Shown: positions 1 to 10,552, counted from the first letter of the stretch. The stretch is DNA of 64,000 bases from Paulinella micropora (GCA_019918135.1 WBZZ01006968.1:345147-409146); one strand, 5' to 3'. Notes: generated by a model not told the origin, from the letters alone. Made by a program: numbers and translations.

Positions 1-200
1 TATGTATGTATGTGTGCATGCGTGTAGGTATGCATGCAATAATACTTGCATGCTCTGTTGTTGTTGCATGCATGGATGTACTTATTTTCTCGTTACCCAT
101 CATTCATTTCTTGATTTGATTGTTTATTTATTTATTTATTTATTTGTTTATTTACGAACTTACTTACTTACTTTCCTAACTATGTATGTATGAAGCAGCA
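1..200. repeat. TGTA/TTTA tetranucleotide-rich simple repeat
   Basis: Short runs of TGTA, TTTA and TTAC tetranucleotides occupy the first 200 bases. The same TGTATG-type simple sequence recurs at 41.7-43.2 kb and 59.5 kb. No coding signal is seen here. Confidence 0.7.
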
Positions 201-1257
201 AACCTTCTGCTGCGATTGTGCCTTCTTCGTGGCTTGAGAAGGTTTGCCCTCCCACCGTTTTTTCGGCTGTTGTTCAGCTTCTGACACGTGCGAGTCATCC
301 TTTTTTTCAGCTGAACCAGGCTGCTGACGCTTTGCCCTAGCTCTGCGACTATGAGTCGTCTTTTGTTCTGCCAGGCTAGGGTAAAAAAACTTTGGCTTTC
401 CTGTGAGACTGCGAACTTTGGCTTTTCCTTGCGGGGCGTATCGAAAGACCATATTGTCTTCTTTTATGTCCCATGCCGGCACATTGGGATCTGGGCTTGG
501 AAAATCATTGTACTGCATCGTGATTGCAGTGTCAATTTTGCAGTCGCCGCGGTTGCCATGTCTCTTCGTTATTCACTTGCACAAACACCGTCTGCTGTCC
601 ATCCTTTCTTTCCACACGATAGGCCTCGATAGTTTCTACAATAATCTTCTCCTTGGGCATGCAAAAGGCAGTGGGGTAACAGGAACAGCACTTGAACTAG
701 TTGAAGCGGGAATGCTCTCAAACTTAAGGAGAAATGCCAAAGAAACCCGCCGAATGCCACTATTCCCTGTACGGTACTGTGAGTTTAGGAGCTTTGAAAA
801 AGCACCCTTGTGACACGTTTGTGCAGAGCGAGCCACTAGTGACACACCCTCGCAGGTCGTCACCTCTTCTCTTGTTATGTTACATCCCACTTGTGCTGTA
901 GTCGGCATCCCAATCTCGACCCTTTTCAGCTTGGAGGCTTCAGCCTTTGGAAAGCTCTATTCGGTGCTATACGAACAATGTGATTGTGAGTATGAACTGC
1001 TTGTTGTTGCTGTCCCAGAGGCATGCCATGTCGTTCCTAGCCAGATTAGCCACCCAATCAACCATAAGCCAGTCGGCAGTACAGTCTGCTGTAGCAAGGA
1101 GTCGGTCCTCTATACCGCTGTCTGCAAAGGTGGAGCTAGTGGAACAACGAGCTAGTTCGCGAGTGTCAGAAGTCGCACCGTCAGCCCTTGCTTCATTCAA
1201 TATGTTGAGCCCATCGAGTGGATCTGCATTCTCTTCCGGGGGCATATCAGATACTGA
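180..1257 (-). pseudogene. fragmented hypothetical gene (minus strand)
   Basis: Three protein-like minus-strand stretches follow one another in different frames: about 1257-967 (acidic, MPPEENADPL start, then DWLMVDWVANLA), 938-636, and 650-180 (ends in a Lys/Gln-rich tail). They read best as one gene broken by frameshifts. In the third stretch a segment starting MPKEKIIVETIEAYRVERK and ending near ETWQPRRL loosely recalls a chromodomain beta-sheet, which would fit a transposon-derived protein; this resemblance is weak and is inference only. Plus-strand reading frames across the same bases are Ser-rich and look like shadows. Function unknown. Confidence 0.3.
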
Positions 1258-1334
1258 ATCTAGTGCACATAGCGGCCATCATTCCAGGAAGCGACTTGAT
1301 GAGACGCTAGTCAGATGTTCGGCACCGTAAGACT

Positions 1335-1754
1335 TTGGAAAGGAGCAGGAGATACCAGGAAAAGATGCGCTCAAGTAAGAGTCTCGATGGGATGACGGAT
1401 GACCAACTGATGTGCCTACTTTTATCTAAGAAAGGCAAGGAGCAGTGCCCCCAAGTATCAGCGCTAGTACAGCAAGGGCAAGCGGAAGCTGCAGCTGCCA
1501 AGGCTGTCAAAGAAATTGTGCAGAGTTTTCCCTATCGATCAGCTCACAAGCAGGCTTTTGTTGGGAAGCTTCGAGGGAAGATGACCTCAAAAGAATTTCA
1601 AGAAATCTTTACTTCGATCAGCGATCGGTATGCGCGGAAAGCAGCAAAAGCTGTTCGAGATGCTGACGCCAATCTGCACCAAGATAATATATGTAGTCCT
1701 GATAGACTACCCAAGCGCCAAGCCCAGGTTCAAGCAGATCGATTTGTCGCGTGA
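1335..1754 (+). CDS. hypothetical Ala/Lys-rich helical protein
   Basis: About 139 codons, opening at a TTG; the first ATG is at 1365. The protein is helical and charged, with MTDDQLMCLLLSKKGKEQ near the start, then an Ala-rich helix (QAEAAAAKAVKEIV) and FVGKLRGKMTSKEFQEIFTS. The composition looks like real coding sequence but I recognise no family. The 5' end is uncertain: an upstream exon or a frameshift near 1310-1325 is possible. It converges on the minus-strand gene at 1841-2509. Confidence 0.4.
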   Translation: MERSRRYQEKMRSSKSLDGMTDDQLMCLLLSKKGKEQCPQVSALVQQGQAEAAAAKAVKEIVQSFPYRSAHKQAFVGKLRGKMTSKEFQEIFTSISDRYARKAAKAVRDADANLHQDNICSPDRLPKRQAQVQADRFVA

Positions 1755-1840
1755 TGTGGCTGCACATGCAAAAAAGTCTCACAAACAAGCCAAATGGAAG
1801 CTGGGAGTGACCTTCGCTGCACCTTGTACTGCGCGTCGTG

Positions 1841-2509
1841 TTAATCGCACTTTTTGATTTTTTCCTTGAGGTTTTTGATCTTTTCCAAGTTCCGCTTCTC
1901 CTCTGTCAAAGCTTCCTCTTGCAATAGCTCGGCCTTCCATTTGTCCCAGTTGTCGTGCCACTTGCAAGGGACTGTTTTGGTAATGCAACGAAACAGAACA
2001 TCCTCCTCCTTCAGTATCTTACCAACAGTCTTGCGATTGCGAGGGACATAGTTGTGGTGGCATACATCGGTGCTTCCTGGCCTGACGCAGCCTCCCTTAC
2101 AAAGATATGCAGCTGAGTTTTGCTCATTCCACTTTCCACCCCGCATAATGTGCGCCAAGCGCTCGAAGCCCCCTGACTCCTCCACCATTTGCGCGTAGAT
2201 TTGAGGGTGGGCTGTGGTTCTGAACCAATTAAAAAAGGAGTCCAAAGATCCAAACCAAAATGCAGCGTTAGACCCTGACTTCCCAGCCAAGTTCTCTTTC
2301 ACAACAGAAGCAGTGATCCGCTTCTCCATCGGTGTGATCTTTTCTCGCTCGGCGTTCGCCATCACTTGCTGTGAAAAGATGTCAGGCTTCTTCAGTTTTA
2401 CCCCTTCCTGGTACCCCGAAACAGGCGTGAAGATGAATGATTTGTTGTTCACTCGCGTCACACGGCGGACGGACGGGGTGCTGCAGTATGAATACATCCA
2501 TAATATCAT
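1841..2509 (-). CDS. hypothetical protein with Cys/His cluster and charged C-terminal helix
   Basis: About 222 residues from the ATG at 2509; the reading frame is open a few codons further to 2533. A central aromatic segment (FWFGSLDSFFNWFRTTAHP) precedes a Cys/His cluster (YLCKGGCVRPG, then DVCHHNYVPRNRK and FRCITKTVPCKWH) that could bind zinc. The last 45 residues are a Lys/Glu-rich helix, probably coiled coil. No known family is recognised. It lies tail-to-tail with the gene at 1335-1754 and head-to-head with the one at 2709. The protein-like composition makes a real or recently real gene likely. Confidence 0.5.
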   Translation of the reverse strand: MILWMYSYCSTPSVRRVTRVNNKSFIFTPVSGYQEGVKLKKPDIFSQQVMANAEREKITPMEKRITASVVKENLAGKSGSNAAFWFGSLDSFFNWFRTTAHPQIYAQMVEESGGFERLAHIMRGGKWNEQNSAAYLCKGGCVRPGSTDVCHHNYVPRNRKTVGKILKEEDVLFRCITKTVPCKWHDNWDKWKAELLQEEALTEEKRNLEKIKNLKEKIKKCD

Positions 2510-2708
2510 GAGATGTGAGCGTTCCGGCTCCACGACTCGGTATATATGGGATTACCACATGCGAACTGAGGAGGAAGAAGGCAGCGGAGAGATGTCATCT
2601 CTTCCGGGCCCTGGCATCCGCACAGGCGATGGCGGGGGCGATTTCCATAACAGAGAGTGCATCATGGCGGAATCCAAGTATTTAGTATGTCACGCACCAG
2701 CTGATTGA

Positions 2709-3917
2709 ATGCAGTCTGGCTGTAGGTTCTGGCAGAAGTACAACATTGAGATGCGCTCAGATATGCTGTGCGGCGCGCATGCCTGGAACGTGTGCGACGC
2801 GGACAAAGGCATACACACTAAGGTATTTCTCACGAGTCAGCTTGAGCAGGGCCGTGGTTTCGATATCGTTGAGGATTGGCTTCTTGCAGCTGCAAAAGCA
2901 GGGTTTGAGAACCATCGGTACTACGGTCACGACAGGGACGTGATCGAAGCGTGGATCAGCAAGAACAAGGAGAATCCCCGGAAGGTTGCGACGTGGATGT
3001 TTCAGGAGCTGCGCTCATTTGTTTACTACCGGCCAACAGATGAGGGTAAAATTTTTACGCCTGGTGTGGCCTACGGGGCGGTTCACAGCGATGTTGAGTT
3101 CCGTGACCGCATTGTATTGGATTTACGCCAAGACAAGGATGCTAAGGAGGGCAAGCGGTGCGAGAAGTGCACCCAGAGCTTGAAGTACCCCGTACCTGCG
3201 CACAAAAAGGACGAGCGGTGCAAGTCCGAGCATCAGAGCTTGGGGGAGCCAGCCTTGGCGATACACGTGAAGTCCGGAGCGACCGATGGCATGAGCTACG
3301 AGGAAAAGCAGAGCTACTTCAACTCGGTGTCTGCTGCCAGCGGGAGAGCAAAGAGCAAGGCAAAGGGAAGGTTCACCCAAATGCTCAAGCCCGAATGTAT
3401 CGCTTTGCTGAAAGGGTTAGGGCTGTCGACGCAGGGTAAGGTGGCCAACCTTCAGCAGAGACTGGAGGACGCTATGGCGAGCCACAAGGGACGCGACGGC
3501 GACGGCGACGGTGGCAATACCGAAGGTGGCGCAGGCAAAAGCAGCAAAAAGAAAGCAAATAAAAAAGCAGGCCGGAAAAGGAAGCAGCCGGGCAACGCAG
3601 CGCGTGGTGGCCCTTCCTCCGGAGCGGCAGTGCGAGGCTCACGTCCCGCTGGGCGGGGCGGAGCAGCAAAGCGACAGAGGAGGGCGGCTCGGCCGGTGAA
3701 TTACCAGGAGTCAGATCATGAGGAAGATCAAAAGGACAGCGACTGGGACGAGGGGGACGCAAATTCCAGAGGCGAGATCTGGCTCTGCAAACATTGCAAC
3801 CATCCCAACAGCAACAACCCTCCTCCAGGCAGCGAAGATTACGTAGGCTGTGAGCTGTGCGAGCCCCCTGGCGGCTTTCCCGACAGCAGCAGCGAGGACG
3901 AAGCACTTGTCTGGTGA
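2709..3917 (+). CDS. hypothetical nuclear-type protein with SAP-like segment and C-terminal Cys pairs
   Basis: 402 codons from an ATG at 2709. Residues 1-145 form an aromatic-rich domain I do not recognise (FWQKYNIEMRSDMLCGAHAW, then FENHRYYGHDRDVIEAW). Residues 151-171 carry CEKC and a later Cys. Residues 225-257 (MLKPECIALLKGLGLSTQGK) resemble a SAP DNA-binding helix-turn-helix. Residues 260-345 are strongly basic and Gly-rich like a nuclear tail. The C-terminus has CKHC and CELC spaced by about 17 residues, a probable zinc-binding pair. A chromatin or transposon-associated role is inference. The same frame is open upstream of an in-frame TGA at 2706-2708, so the true N-terminus may lie further 5'. 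Confidence 0.55.
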   Translation: MQSGCRFWQKYNIEMRSDMLCGAHAWNVCDADKGIHTKVFLTSQLEQGRGFDIVEDWLLAAAKAGFENHRYYGHDRDVIEAWISKNKENPRKVATWMFQELRSFVYYRPTDEGKIFTPGVAYGAVHSDVEFRDRIVLDLRQDKDAKEGKRCEKCTQSLKYPVPAHKKDERCKSEHQSLGEPALAIHVKSGATDGMSYEEKQSYFNSVSAASGRAKSKAKGRFTQMLKPECIALLKGLGLSTQGKVANLQQRLEDAMASHKGRDGDGDGGNTEGGAGKSSKKKANKKAGRKRKQPGNAARGGPSSGAAVRGSRPAGRGGAAKRQRRAARPVNYQESDHEEDQKDSDWDEGDANSRGEIWLCKHCNHPNSNNPPPGSEDYVGCELCEPPGGFPDSSSEDEALVW

Positions 3918-4092
3918 ATTACTTGCATAGAATTCGTATTTGCCGCAGCGAAATTTTTTGGCTGATTTAGATTGACTTGGGCGCCTTCACGGTCGACAGT
4001 GCGATGGTGGCTGGCACGCTTCGGTGGCTCGTAGTGCCACCGGAGGCGGGAATGCATAATCATTTTCTTTTTTACAATATTTTTTTCCGCTT

Positions 4093-4509
4093 TTGCTTTC
4101 ATCAACATGCGGTTTTTTTGCTGTTTGCGCAAGCATTTGCCTTGTCACGGTTATAGGTAGGTGCGTGGGTTATCGTTCACTGGCCGAGGCACGGCAGATC
4201 ACGTGGGTGGGACACGGCTCGTTGGAGGCAGCGTTAGTGCTCCTGGGCGCCGAGAACGGTGACCAGCCGTTGCAGGCCTTGCTGGTGCTGGGGCAGAAGA
4301 TCGAGGCCTTGGTGAACGCGGAGGCCGCTGCATTATTGCGGGGCGCGTCATCGCCGCAACTCCACTCAGAAGTAGGCACGCTCCGAGAAAAGCTCCAAGC
4401 TTACGTAATGGCGGCTAAGTTCTATGCGTTGGAGAAGAAGCCCCGGGAGGAGGTTGTGAGTAACTCGTCGTCTGGCTCGTCTGTTGGCCTAGAGGAAATA
4501 AATCACTAG
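4093..4509 (+). CDS. small hypothetical alpha-helical protein (5' end uncertain)
   Basis: The frame encodes about 138 codons ending in TAG. From about residue 30 on it is clearly protein-like: an Ala/Leu-rich helical stretch (SLEAALVLLGAENGDQPL, then VLGQKIEALVNAEAAALLRG) and a Ser-rich tail. There is no ATG in this frame at the start. An ATG at 4107 lies in another frame just before a T7 run, and AG/GT-like motifs near 4157-4160 leave room for a short intron. No family recognised. Confidence 0.4.
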   Translation: MLSSTCGFFAVCASICLVTVIGRCVGYRSLAEARQITWVGHGSLEAALVLLGAENGDQPLQALLVLGQKIEALVNAEAAALLRGASSPQLHSEVGTLREKLQAYVMAAKFYALEKKPREEVVSNSSSGSSVGLEEINH

Positions 4510-4726
4510 GAGAGAATTCGACCGAAAATAGAACTCTCCGAATTGTCGGTGCGGGATGTGTGCCCCCCCCCCCCCCCCCTTGCATTAAATTTTTCCTACG
4601 CCAACATTGCGCGCCCCCACCCCCTCCCTCTCCTTCAACGCCGGAGAAGACGCACGTTGTTTTTTTTGTTGATTTTTTTTCGGAGTCAGCTGCTTTGTGA
4701 GGTGCCAAGTGCGGCTGGAGATTCCC

Positions 4727-4995
4727 CAATGCCCCCTAAAAACCCAGAATCCTGACACTGGATTTTTCCGGTCTCCGGTGCGGATTTTTTTATGTCTATT
4801 TTTCGTAGGTATCCCAAAAAACCCAGAATCCTGACACCGGATTTTTCCGGTCTCCGCTGCGGATTGGGTTTTTCCCTATGCCCCCTAAAAACCCAAAATC
4901 CTGTTACCTGAATTTTGCGGTGGCAGGTGCAGGCGGACCTTTCGTCAATTTTGCTGACGCAAAAATGCGAGCTAAATTCCAGAATCCTGTGACCG
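4727..4995. repeat. three to four degenerate tandem repeats of about 70-80 bp
   Basis: Blocks of the form CCCTAAAAACCCAGAATCCTG followed by a GGATTTTTCCGGTCTCC-like stretch recur at about 4733, 4817, 4884 and, more diverged, 4975. They are AT/GC patchy and non-coding in appearance. Confidence 0.7.
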
Positions 4996-5029
4996 CACAT
5001 TTCAGGTGACAACGACACCTGCGGCAAAA

Positions 5030-5660
5030 GGCGAAAACGGAAAAATTCGTCGTAGTTTGCGGGTCTTAGCTAAAAAAAGTTTTTTAGCAAAAGGACATTT
5101 CAGAAATTGTATTAATTAAAATCGATTTTTTTTAGGGAAAGAATGGCGGGCGGGGAAAAAATAAGAAAATGAAATTTTCCCCGCCCTCCAATTTTTCCCC
5201 GAAAAAAGACGATTTAAAATTGTCATTGCCTTCTTGACCTAGAAAAAAATTTCTGAATTGTCTGAACCCGGCACAAATTGCGACAACTTTCAAGAAACCA
5301 CAAAGTGCGGCTAAAGGACGAGAGCAAAGAAATTCGTCGCAGTTTGCGGAACTTAGCTTTAAAAATTTTTTTAGCAAAAAGGACATTTCGACAATCGCAA
5401 ATTTTGAATCGTTTTTTTTTTCGGGGAAGAATGGCGGGCGGGGAAAATTGAATTATCTTATTTTTCCCCCGCCCGCCATTCTTTCCCCAAAAAAAATCTA
5501 GTTTAAATATGCCATTGCCTTTCTCTGGCCTCGAAAAAAATTTTGAATGGTCTGAACCCCGACGCAATTTGCGACAAATTTCGCCAAAAACCGCAAATTG
5601 CGGCTAAAAAAGACGAAAACGAAGAAATTCGTCGTAAATTTGCTGCATGCTCGTCAATTT
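5030..5660. repeat. two to three copies of a ~290-bp satellite carrying a G/C-rich hairpin
   Basis: The block AAATTCGTCG(T/C)AGTTTGCGG recurs near 5044 and 5330 and, diverged, 5624. Each unit carries GGCGGGCGGGGAAAA followed within about 40 bp by its inverse complement TTTTCCCCGCCC, at about 5145-5195 and 5430-5480. The order of motifs matches, in reverse complement, the 310-bp satellite at 52.4-53.4 kb. No coding potential is evident. Confidence 0.75.
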
Positions 5661-5750
5661 TGAAACCACCTCTCTCCAAATCCCCGGGCCGGGCAAAAAA
5701 TCCCTAAATTTGGAAGAACATCAGAGAAACTAACTTTATTGTCGTACTCA

Positions 5751-6800
5751 CTAGAGAAAGTCGATCACGTAACAGCTAGCCAACGGCTTGCGCACCATCA
5801 CGGCGCGTTCCGGGTCCGACATGGCTAGAAAGTCGTGGGCCTCCAGATTCCCGTCGGCATTGGCGTTAGTTAGCAACCGCGCGTACTCGGGCTAGCCGCA
5901 TATGTAGACGTTGAAGTAAACCCACCAGAGCGAATTCTCGCAACTAGCGGCCCAGCCAGCTAGCGCGGGCCCGGGTGCGACGCTGGTCGCCTTAAAGCGC
6001 TGATAAACCCGTTCAGCGAGGTTGTCGTCGAAGCGGCCCCGCGATTGGGGGTAGCGGTCATGAAAGTTCAAGATGTCTAGCGCGGCCGCGATCGGGGGCG
6101 CGTGCGCGTCACAGCCTAGGCCGAACAGGTAGTAGTGCAGGTTGAAAGCAGGCACCGGCGCGCCCCTGCCCTGGCACTCAGAGTGGATGGTCTCTAGCGC
6201 GCACCTCACCGCGCCTGCCAAGCTGCGAGCAGCGACAGGCGCGATCAGCGCGCCGCCGCAGTTCGGCACGACGACCTTGGCGACGGGCCCGCAGCGCATG
6301 ATACAGTCCCGCAGCAGTTGGCGCATGAAACGGAACTCACGCCCCGTTGCACGGGTAGCGCTCGCAAACACCAGGAGCTGTGTGCCCGGGTAGTGCGACA
6401 ACGCCTCGGACAACAGAGTGTGGCTGACAAAGGCCGCGCTGTCCAGCGCGGCGGACGCCCCAAGGCCCACAGGCAGCAGCGCGCTCGAGCTCGTGCTGAG
6501 CTCTGCCAGCAGCTCGGCGCGGCTGTGCGGCCTCACGCGCACGAGGCCGTGGCCGTGGCGTTTGAGCAGAAAGTCGAGGGCCCGCTCGGTGGCCCTAGCA
6601 CCCAAGCCACGCCGTGCAGATGCATTCCCTGCAGTGAGCGCGGCCTGGTACTGAGAGACAGCGTCTCCCGCCGCTAGCACGACGCGACAACCGCGCAGGT
6701 GAGCAGTGAGGGCTAGGCACAGAGCGACGTCGCGAGAATGTGCCGCGACGACCAACGTAGTAGAAGCAGGGCTGACGGCGCGAGACAAAGCGTGGCCCAT
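5751..6800 (-). CDS. hypothetical ~350-codon protein with internal in-frame TAG
   Basis: The ATG at 6798-6800 opens a 302-aa frame ending in TAG at 5892-5894. The same frame continues for 46 more protein-like codons (LLTNANADGNLEAHDFLAM and on) to a second TAG at 5751-5753. The N-terminus (TTLVVAAHSRDVALCLALT, then GCRVVLAAGDA) looks like the first beta-alpha-beta of a Rossmann-like fold. A later stretch, GTQLLVFASATRATGREF, resembles another strand-turn-helix. No family can be named. The internal TAG is either a true terminator, a nonsense mutation, a base error or a readthrough site. GC-rich, like neighbouring host genes. Confidence 0.5.
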
Positions 6801-7184
6801 CAAAAAAAAAAAAAATATCACCAGAATTTTTAGAAGGGTATGGGTAACACAAAAAAAATCTAGATATAAAACAAAGAAAAAGCTACGAACAAAAAAAGAA
6901 GACCGCCAGGAAGGAGAAAAGAGAGAAAACCAAAAATAAAAATGGGGAGCGCAGCGCTCTTGAAGCCAGATCAGTAAAAACAAAAAAGGGCTGGCGCGGA
7001 AAGGTGTTTGGGCGGGGGGAATGGAGAGAGGGGAAAGGAAAGAGGGAGGGGGGGGGGGTAAGAGAGAAAGGAAAGGATGCCACCTTTATGAAAACTTCGC
7101 CAACCTTCTCCACCACCTCTCCTCTGCTTTTTTTTCCCCTCTTCCTCCTTTTTTTTAAAAATAGTAATCATGATTTAAAGAAAA
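6801..7184. other. intergenic low-complexity stretch between divergent genes
   Basis: About 380 bases with A13, G-rich and C/T-rich runs between the divergently transcribed genes starting at 6800 (minus) and 7185 (plus). No gene is seen. It presumably contains both promoters, but I see no convincing core element. Confidence 0.5.
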
Positions 7185-8699
7185 ATGACCAAACCAAAAG
7201 ACTGGGAATGGAATCAAGCGCTCAGAACCGAAGAGCAAAAGTACTGGCAAGCGCGAGGCCACGCCGGGGGCGCTCCCGAACCCAAAGTCTTTCCCGTGTA
7301 TTTAACCAGCCTAGAGCTACTGATGCGGCGCAGGCCTCGAAGGTTGCGAGGGCTGTCAGTCTTGCGTCCAAGGCGACTGCGGGTTTATTACGACAGTGAG
7401 CCCAACGCGCCTGCCAACGACTACGGCACGGCGCCGCAGATTCTGTTAGCGATCGTTCTTTTCAGTTATTGCCCCGGGGCGGCGCGAGAGTTCTGGAAAC
7501 AGGGAAAAGGTGGCAAGTGTCTGGACGTGGCAAAGCCGTCATCAGGCTGGCAGAGCATGCAACGAGGCTGGGCTAGCGTTGGAGCGCTGTTGACCTTGTT
7601 TGGCCAGAGTTCTCTGCGAGATAAGAACACTGCCACCCTCGCGAGGCTGGTTTTCAGCAAGCTAGAGTGCATCCGCTTCCATCGGAGCGCTGCACAGCGC
7701 TTTTTCGAGACGCCATTGTGGCCGGTGGCTATGTTTAGGCGGTTCACGATCAACCGCATGATCGGCCAAGTTCCGAAAAATGAAAAGTCCGCCGGCCAAG
7801 TTCAGAAAAATGAAGAGTCCGCGGAGAGGCAGATCGGGCAGTTTATCGAAGGCGACGTGACGTACGAGAACTGGTGTAAGCTCGAGCTGAGCAACAATCA
7901 GTCGATCTCGGCCCTGTTCTTTTACCGCGTCTGTTGGCGCCTGCCGTCCGCCCAGCTGCGGGACGCGGGCGGGGTCGCATCCGTCTGGCTCAAGTGTAAG
8001 CGCTCGGACTTTACCGACTGTCCTTAATTGAAAGTGGACAGCGACCGGGTCACGCTAGAGTTTTGCACTAACCTCAGGGAGCTCCAGGTGCACAACCGGG
8101 ACGCGACGACGATCGAGCTGCGGCATAATTTCCAGTTCCAGCACCTCACCGTCGTCTCTTCCAAGGCCACCGTGCGGCTCGCGGGGCTCGGCACAGCAGC
8201 GCGCGTAGACCTCGATCTGCAGCAAGCGGTTGTCTTAATAGAGGAAGACGTGGCTGGCACTCTACATTTGAACTTGATTAGCGACGTGCAAGAGATCGCC
8301 CTGGGCGGCAAGCAGTTCAATTGCGTGAAGATCGAGCACCTAGTGCTGACCGGCACGGCAGCGAATTTGAAAGCGATAAAGCTCAGTCACCTAGAAATTA
8401 AGCGGATCGATCTCCTGCTGAGGCAGGGAAACGAACAAGAGCCGACCAAGCTGCTGTTCCGGCAGTGCAACGTCGCCAACACCACCCTGAACCGCAGCTT
8501 GCGGTATTTAATTTTGAAGCTAAAGGGGTGCAACGAATCGCCGCGGCAGCGAAATGTCACTGATTGTCCTGAGTCCTATGCCGGCTACATCAAAACCACT
8601 GTCGCCTTACATCAAAATAAGCATCATCTGTCGGTTAGGGAAAGCAGCCTAGGTAGCATCCTCGCAGCAACAGAACAACCTAAAATAAAACAAAGCTGA
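7185..8699 (+). CDS. LRR-like/beta-strand repeat protein of the local DCP-motif family (in-frame TAA)
   Basis: An ATG at 7185 opens 280 codons ending with TAA at 8025-8027. The identical frame then continues 223 codons to 8699. The N-terminal part is helical (DWEWNQALRTEEQKYW); the C-terminal part alternates short hydrophobic strands and polar turns (CTNLRELQVHN, FQFQHLTVVSS, HLNLISDVQEIAL) like an irregular LRR or beta-solenoid. The TAA falls in a TDCP*LKV context, matching the SDCPQLTAL motif of the paralogue at 16.2-18.9 kb, so it probably replaced a Gln codon. No enzymatic motif is visible. A shared function with the two related genes at 10.8 and 16.2 kb is inference. Confidence 0.55.
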
Positions 8700-9001
8700 A
8701 GAAGACATTTAGAGAAAAGTAAGCAGTGAAATGGCCGAAAACAGACCCCTTGGAAATGCCCAGACTATGACAACAGATTTTTTTTTCGCTCCCCGCTTCT
8801 CGTTTTCCCGGGTCGGTCCTCCCCCCCCCCCCCCCCCATCTGCGGGCGCTAGTGCAAGAAAAAAAAAGATGGTAAATAAGCGGGGCGAAATGGCAGAAAT
8901 TGGCGGACGGCCCCCCCCCCCCCCCCTCTCTTCATATACCACTGTCTCCCATTACACAGACAAAAAACCATCCCCACGCAGAAACACAACAACAAAAAGT
9001 A

Positions 9002-9427
9002 ATGTCACAGCCCGGCAAAACGTTGGAAAGCCCAACAGCCAGCAGCCGCAAGAAGCCCAAGACTGCGGACAGGAGGTTCGAGCTTGTCCAGCGAGGCCAA
9101 AGCGCGCTTAACCCGGAGTGGTGTGCTCAGTGCAACGAATGTGTGCTTCTCTACGAGGAAGAATGCAGCGAGGAAGATAATCTGGCCCTGTTCATAGAGC
9201 AAGCGAACAAGGCAAAGACGCCGGAAGAGCTGAAAGGGGTCCGTGAGAAGCTGATCCGTGCGCTGGTGGGCGCCCACGCGATCGCCGAGACCTTCCGAGG
9301 CTTTGCGGAAGTGAGTGAGTGTGACAGCTGCAAGCTCTACAACTGCGGTAGCGCTGTTTGTAGCGAGTGGCGGCACCCCGAAGAAACCAGCGGCTGCCCC
9401 TGCGGCTATAACGAAGACTCGGCCTAG
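9002..9427 (+). CDS. small Cys-rich hypothetical protein
   Basis: 141 codons from an ATG at 9002 to TAG at 9425. The N-terminus is basic (SRKKPKTADRRFE). A cluster WCAQCNECVLLYEEECSEED, a central charged helix, and a C-terminal group (ECDSCKLYNCGSAVC, then SGCPCGYN) give at least ten cysteines in CxxC-like spacing. This suggests one or two zinc-binding modules. No family is recognised. It is intact, unlike most neighbours, and is flanked by poly-C tracts at 8820 and 8911 and by poly-T/poly-A runs. Confidence 0.6.
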   Translation: MSQPGKTLESPTASSRKKPKTADRRFELVQRGQSALNPEWCAQCNECVLLYEEECSEEDNLALFIEQANKAKTPEELKGVREKLIRALVGAHAIAETFRGFAEVSECDSCKLYNCGSAVCSEWRHPEETSGCPCGYNEDSA

Positions 9428-9574
9428 GCCCCCACATTTTTTTTCTCTCCGCCTTTTTTTTTTTGGTGCTAGTCTGTTAAAATTCTATTGGTCTACAAAA
9501 AAAAAAAAAAAAGCACGTGCTTCCCCCCATTCAAAAAAAGGCCACCCCCCCAAATTTCTTGAACAGTCTTTTAC

Positions 9575-10360
9575 TTATTCGATTTTATACGCTTCTTCTG
9601 GTTTGGACTCCTTCATTTTCACGTTTTGCTCCTTCGCTTTCACGTTTTGCTTCTTCTGGAGGCTTAGCCTGTAAACGTCAAAATTACCAAAGGGTCCGTA
9701 CAAAGTTACGTTGAAATCGTCACCCCCTCCCGATATTGCAGGCACATAGACCTGGGGCGCCCCAGAGACGCCGCACTGCTCAAACCATGTGCAGCCGGTT
9801 TTCCAGGACGAAAGGAGCTGTTTGGATATTGGCGCGTAGTTGGTGGAACAGAGCTGCACGGCAGAGGAACAGCACATGAGGTTGTATAACACCATACTTT
9901 TAAAATGGTGAGCCGCTTTGGGTAGCAGCAGAATGTACGGGAATCGCAGGAGTGGGTTTAGTCTCGAGGCACGAAAATTGTCAATGTCGTTTTCTGTGGT
10001 CATAACCGCGCTCCGTAATATTGGTGAGAGCGCATGGAGACAGTCAAACCCGTTCACGGCGCCGTCGCGTGGCCGGAAGAATTTTTTCCAGTCAAACTTA
10101 CCTTCATCTCCACTGCCCAACGCTTCCTTTTTGGTGACGGAATACCACCAAGAGCTATGCTTGGTAGCGTGGTTGGGTCGCCGGTGACTGTAGTCTGCCA
10201 TGGTGAATTGCAAGGATTCGACAAATTCTTGATATGGCATGGCCAGTACACAGTCGGATCGTGCCGCGGACAACAGGTCGAGAAACCATTGGTTTTTAGG
10301 TTTGTGCAGGCGCTGCTGATCCGCAGATTCTAGTGCTGGGATTTCTGTTAAAAGTTGCAT
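9575..10360 (-). CDS. hypothetical 261-aa protein
   Basis: The ATG at 10358-10360 gives 261 codons ending in TAA. The frame is open further upstream only through poly-C-derived Gly runs, which I exclude. The sequence is well balanced and Trp/Tyr rich (FLDLLSAARSDCVLAM, HSSWWYSVTKKEALGS, FDWKKFFRPRDGAVNG). The C-terminus ends with a Lys/Glu-rich repeat (KQNVKAKEQNVKMKES). No known family or catalytic motif is recognised. An intact gene is likely. Confidence 0.6.
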   Translation of the reverse strand: MQLLTEIPALESADQQRLHKPKNQWFLDLLSAARSDCVLAMPYQEFVESLQFTMADYSHRRPNHATKHSSWWYSVTKKEALGSGDEGKFDWKKFFRPRDGAVNGFDCLHALSPILRSAVMTTENDIDNFRASRLNPLLRFPYILLLPKAAHHFKSMVLYNLMCCSSAVQLCSTNYAPISKQLLSSWKTGCTWFEQCGVSGAPQVYVPAISGGGDDFNVTLYGPFGNFDVYRLSLQKKQNVKAKEQNVKMKESKPEEAYKIE

Positions 10361-10521
10361 TTTTAGCGTTTTCTCCTCTCTTTTTTTTTGTTTTCTTCTT
10401 CTGTTGTGTCTTTCACGCCGCCCTCCCCCCCCTCCCTCTGATCTCGCTGTTTGTTGGTTTTTGGGGCGGGGATAGCGAAGGGAAATGACCAGGGAAATGG
10501 CGAAATGGTGAAGGGCACGGC

Positions 10522-10552
<31 letters not shown>

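Noticed and set aside
636-908. Plus-strand Ser-rich frames at 350-1330 as the real genes
   Set aside because: Minus-strand frames over the same bases have more protein-like composition (Trp/Asp/Asn clusters), so the plus frames were treated as shadows, with low confidence.
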